DNA of 5,621 bases from Lachnospiraceae bacterium (lineage in GTDB: Bacteria; Bacillota_A; Clostridia; Lachnospirales; Lachnospiraceae). Of this stretch, positions 4,998-5,621 are shown one piece after another. The notes beneath the pieces are model-generated. The model searched no databases, was not told the DNA's origin, and was given only the letters and a program-made list of their open reading frames with translations. The stretch's first letter is position 1. Each line of letters opens with the position of its first letter. The position numbers were made by a program, and so were the translations under genes. The stretch lies in contig JAFUEG010000335.1 in NCBI GenBank assembly GCA_017464045.1, forward strand, positions 1 to 5,621, in the 5' to 3' direction.

Positions 4998-5621
4998 TCA
5001 CTTCGACACTTTTCCATATGTCATCACATTATTATTAATCGAAAATCCAACAGCCTCAACCTTAGTCTGCGTATATGTATCATAAGCGAACACTGTTAGT
5101 CCGGTTGTCACGGGCTGTATTATATCATTGTTGTATTTTATTACAGGAGGCTCTTTTTCTCCATCATTGAGATTGGCACCATTACTTACTGTTATAGTAT
5201 TTATTCCTCCTATATCTGAATGGTAACAGTACTCTTTCTCATTTCCGGACGCAAAAATCAGTTCTCCATTTTTAAATACCCATACAGAGTCTCCGTCAAC
5301 CGCATCTAAATCAATACCTAACGTGAACAATTTATTTCTTACTGCTTAATAATTCTCCATATTTTTGTAGTTGCCACAAACGGAATAAACCAGGAGATAA
5401 TCTTCGCACTGTGCTTTTTCCAACCATGTACCTATATCATTAATATCACGCAGCTCCTTATTATATATTTTCATACGACAGTCCTTAGCCATAACATCGT
5501 AGTCGCTGTATGCCTCTTCATCTCTGTGATCAGGTATATCGTAATTATCCTTTATCCATGCGCCTAAATACTTTGTGAATTTAGGATTACCCTTATAATT
5601 CAAGTGATTAGCATCCGCAAA
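4998..5621 (-). pseudogene. SGNH/GDSL hydrolase-like gene, 3' part, split by an in-frame stop
   Basis: The gene enters from beyond 5621. The first 91 visible codons begin FADANHLNYKGNPKFTKYLG, which fits the C-terminal catalytic DxxH block of SGNH hydrolases (D at visible residue 3, H at 6), followed by DNYDIPDHRDEEAYSDY. A TAA at 5346-5348 interrupts the frame. The same frame then runs 115 more codons (AVRNKLFTLGID onward) to TGA at 4998-5000. This second part, with GDSVWVFKNGELIF and TTGLTVFAYDTYTQTKVEAVGF, resembles the extra C-terminal domain that follows SGNH domains in Lachnospiraceae proteins, from my memory of the family. No ribosome binding site supports an independent start near TTG 5330. 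The simplest reading is one gene with a nonsense mutation. The hydrolase domain itself may still be made. Such proteins usually act at the cell surface, often on acyl groups of glycans. The hydrolase call is good, the pseudogene call moderate. Confidence 0.7.

Noticed and set aside
4998..5330. Independent gene starting at TTG 5330
   Set aside because: It has no ribosome binding site near the TTG, is in the same frame as the upstream SGNH part, and its sequence reads as the missing C-terminal domain of that protein.

Overview
The window looks like chromosome from a low-GC Gram-positive anaerobe, most likely a member of the Clostridia/Lachnospiraceae. This is inferred from the AT-rich sequence, the strong purine-rich ribosome binding sites, the style of the IS66 element, and an SGNH hydrolase tail typical of that group. 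No rRNA, tRNA or CRISPR is present, so the assignment is by resemblance only.

Left third (1-2131): two divergent genes share an AT-rich intergenic region. The leftward gene (1-646, cut by the window edge) encodes a protein with the dCTP deaminase/dUTPase fold in which the residues aligning with the deaminase catalytic Ser, Arg and Glu all appear replaced. The rightward gene (844-1938) encodes a RES-domain protein, a fold known from NAD+-consuming toxins, with a helical N-terminal extension. A 26-bp imperfect palindrome lies over the likely promoter of the leftward gene. Downstream of the RES gene is a long imperfect hairpin ending in eight T (2016-2105), either an unusual terminator or a small structured RNA.

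Middle (2132-4966): a complete IS66-family insertion sequence of 2819 bp (2140-4958) with tnpA, tnpB and tnpC in order on the minus strand. It has matching terminal inverted repeats beginning GTAA and a perfect 8-bp target duplication, TAATAAAG. The element has its own candidate promoter, a terminator after tnpC, and a 293-base gap between tnpB and tnpC that holds three hairpins. It landed between the 3' ends of two convergent genes and broke neither.

Right end (4998-5621): the 3' part of an SGNH/GDSL hydrolase-like gene on the minus strand, entering from outside the window. The catalytic DxxH motif is visible. A single in-frame TAA at 5346-5348 splits the reading frame, and family-like sequence continues in the same frame for 115 more codons, so the gene is probably a recent pseudogene or a C-terminal truncation.

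The most interesting parts are the divergent pair of a degenerate nucleotide-deaminase-fold protein and a RES protein, with the palindrome between them, and the long hairpin after the RES gene. A role in phage defence or nucleotide/NAD signalling is a hypothesis; the sequence does not demonstrate it.
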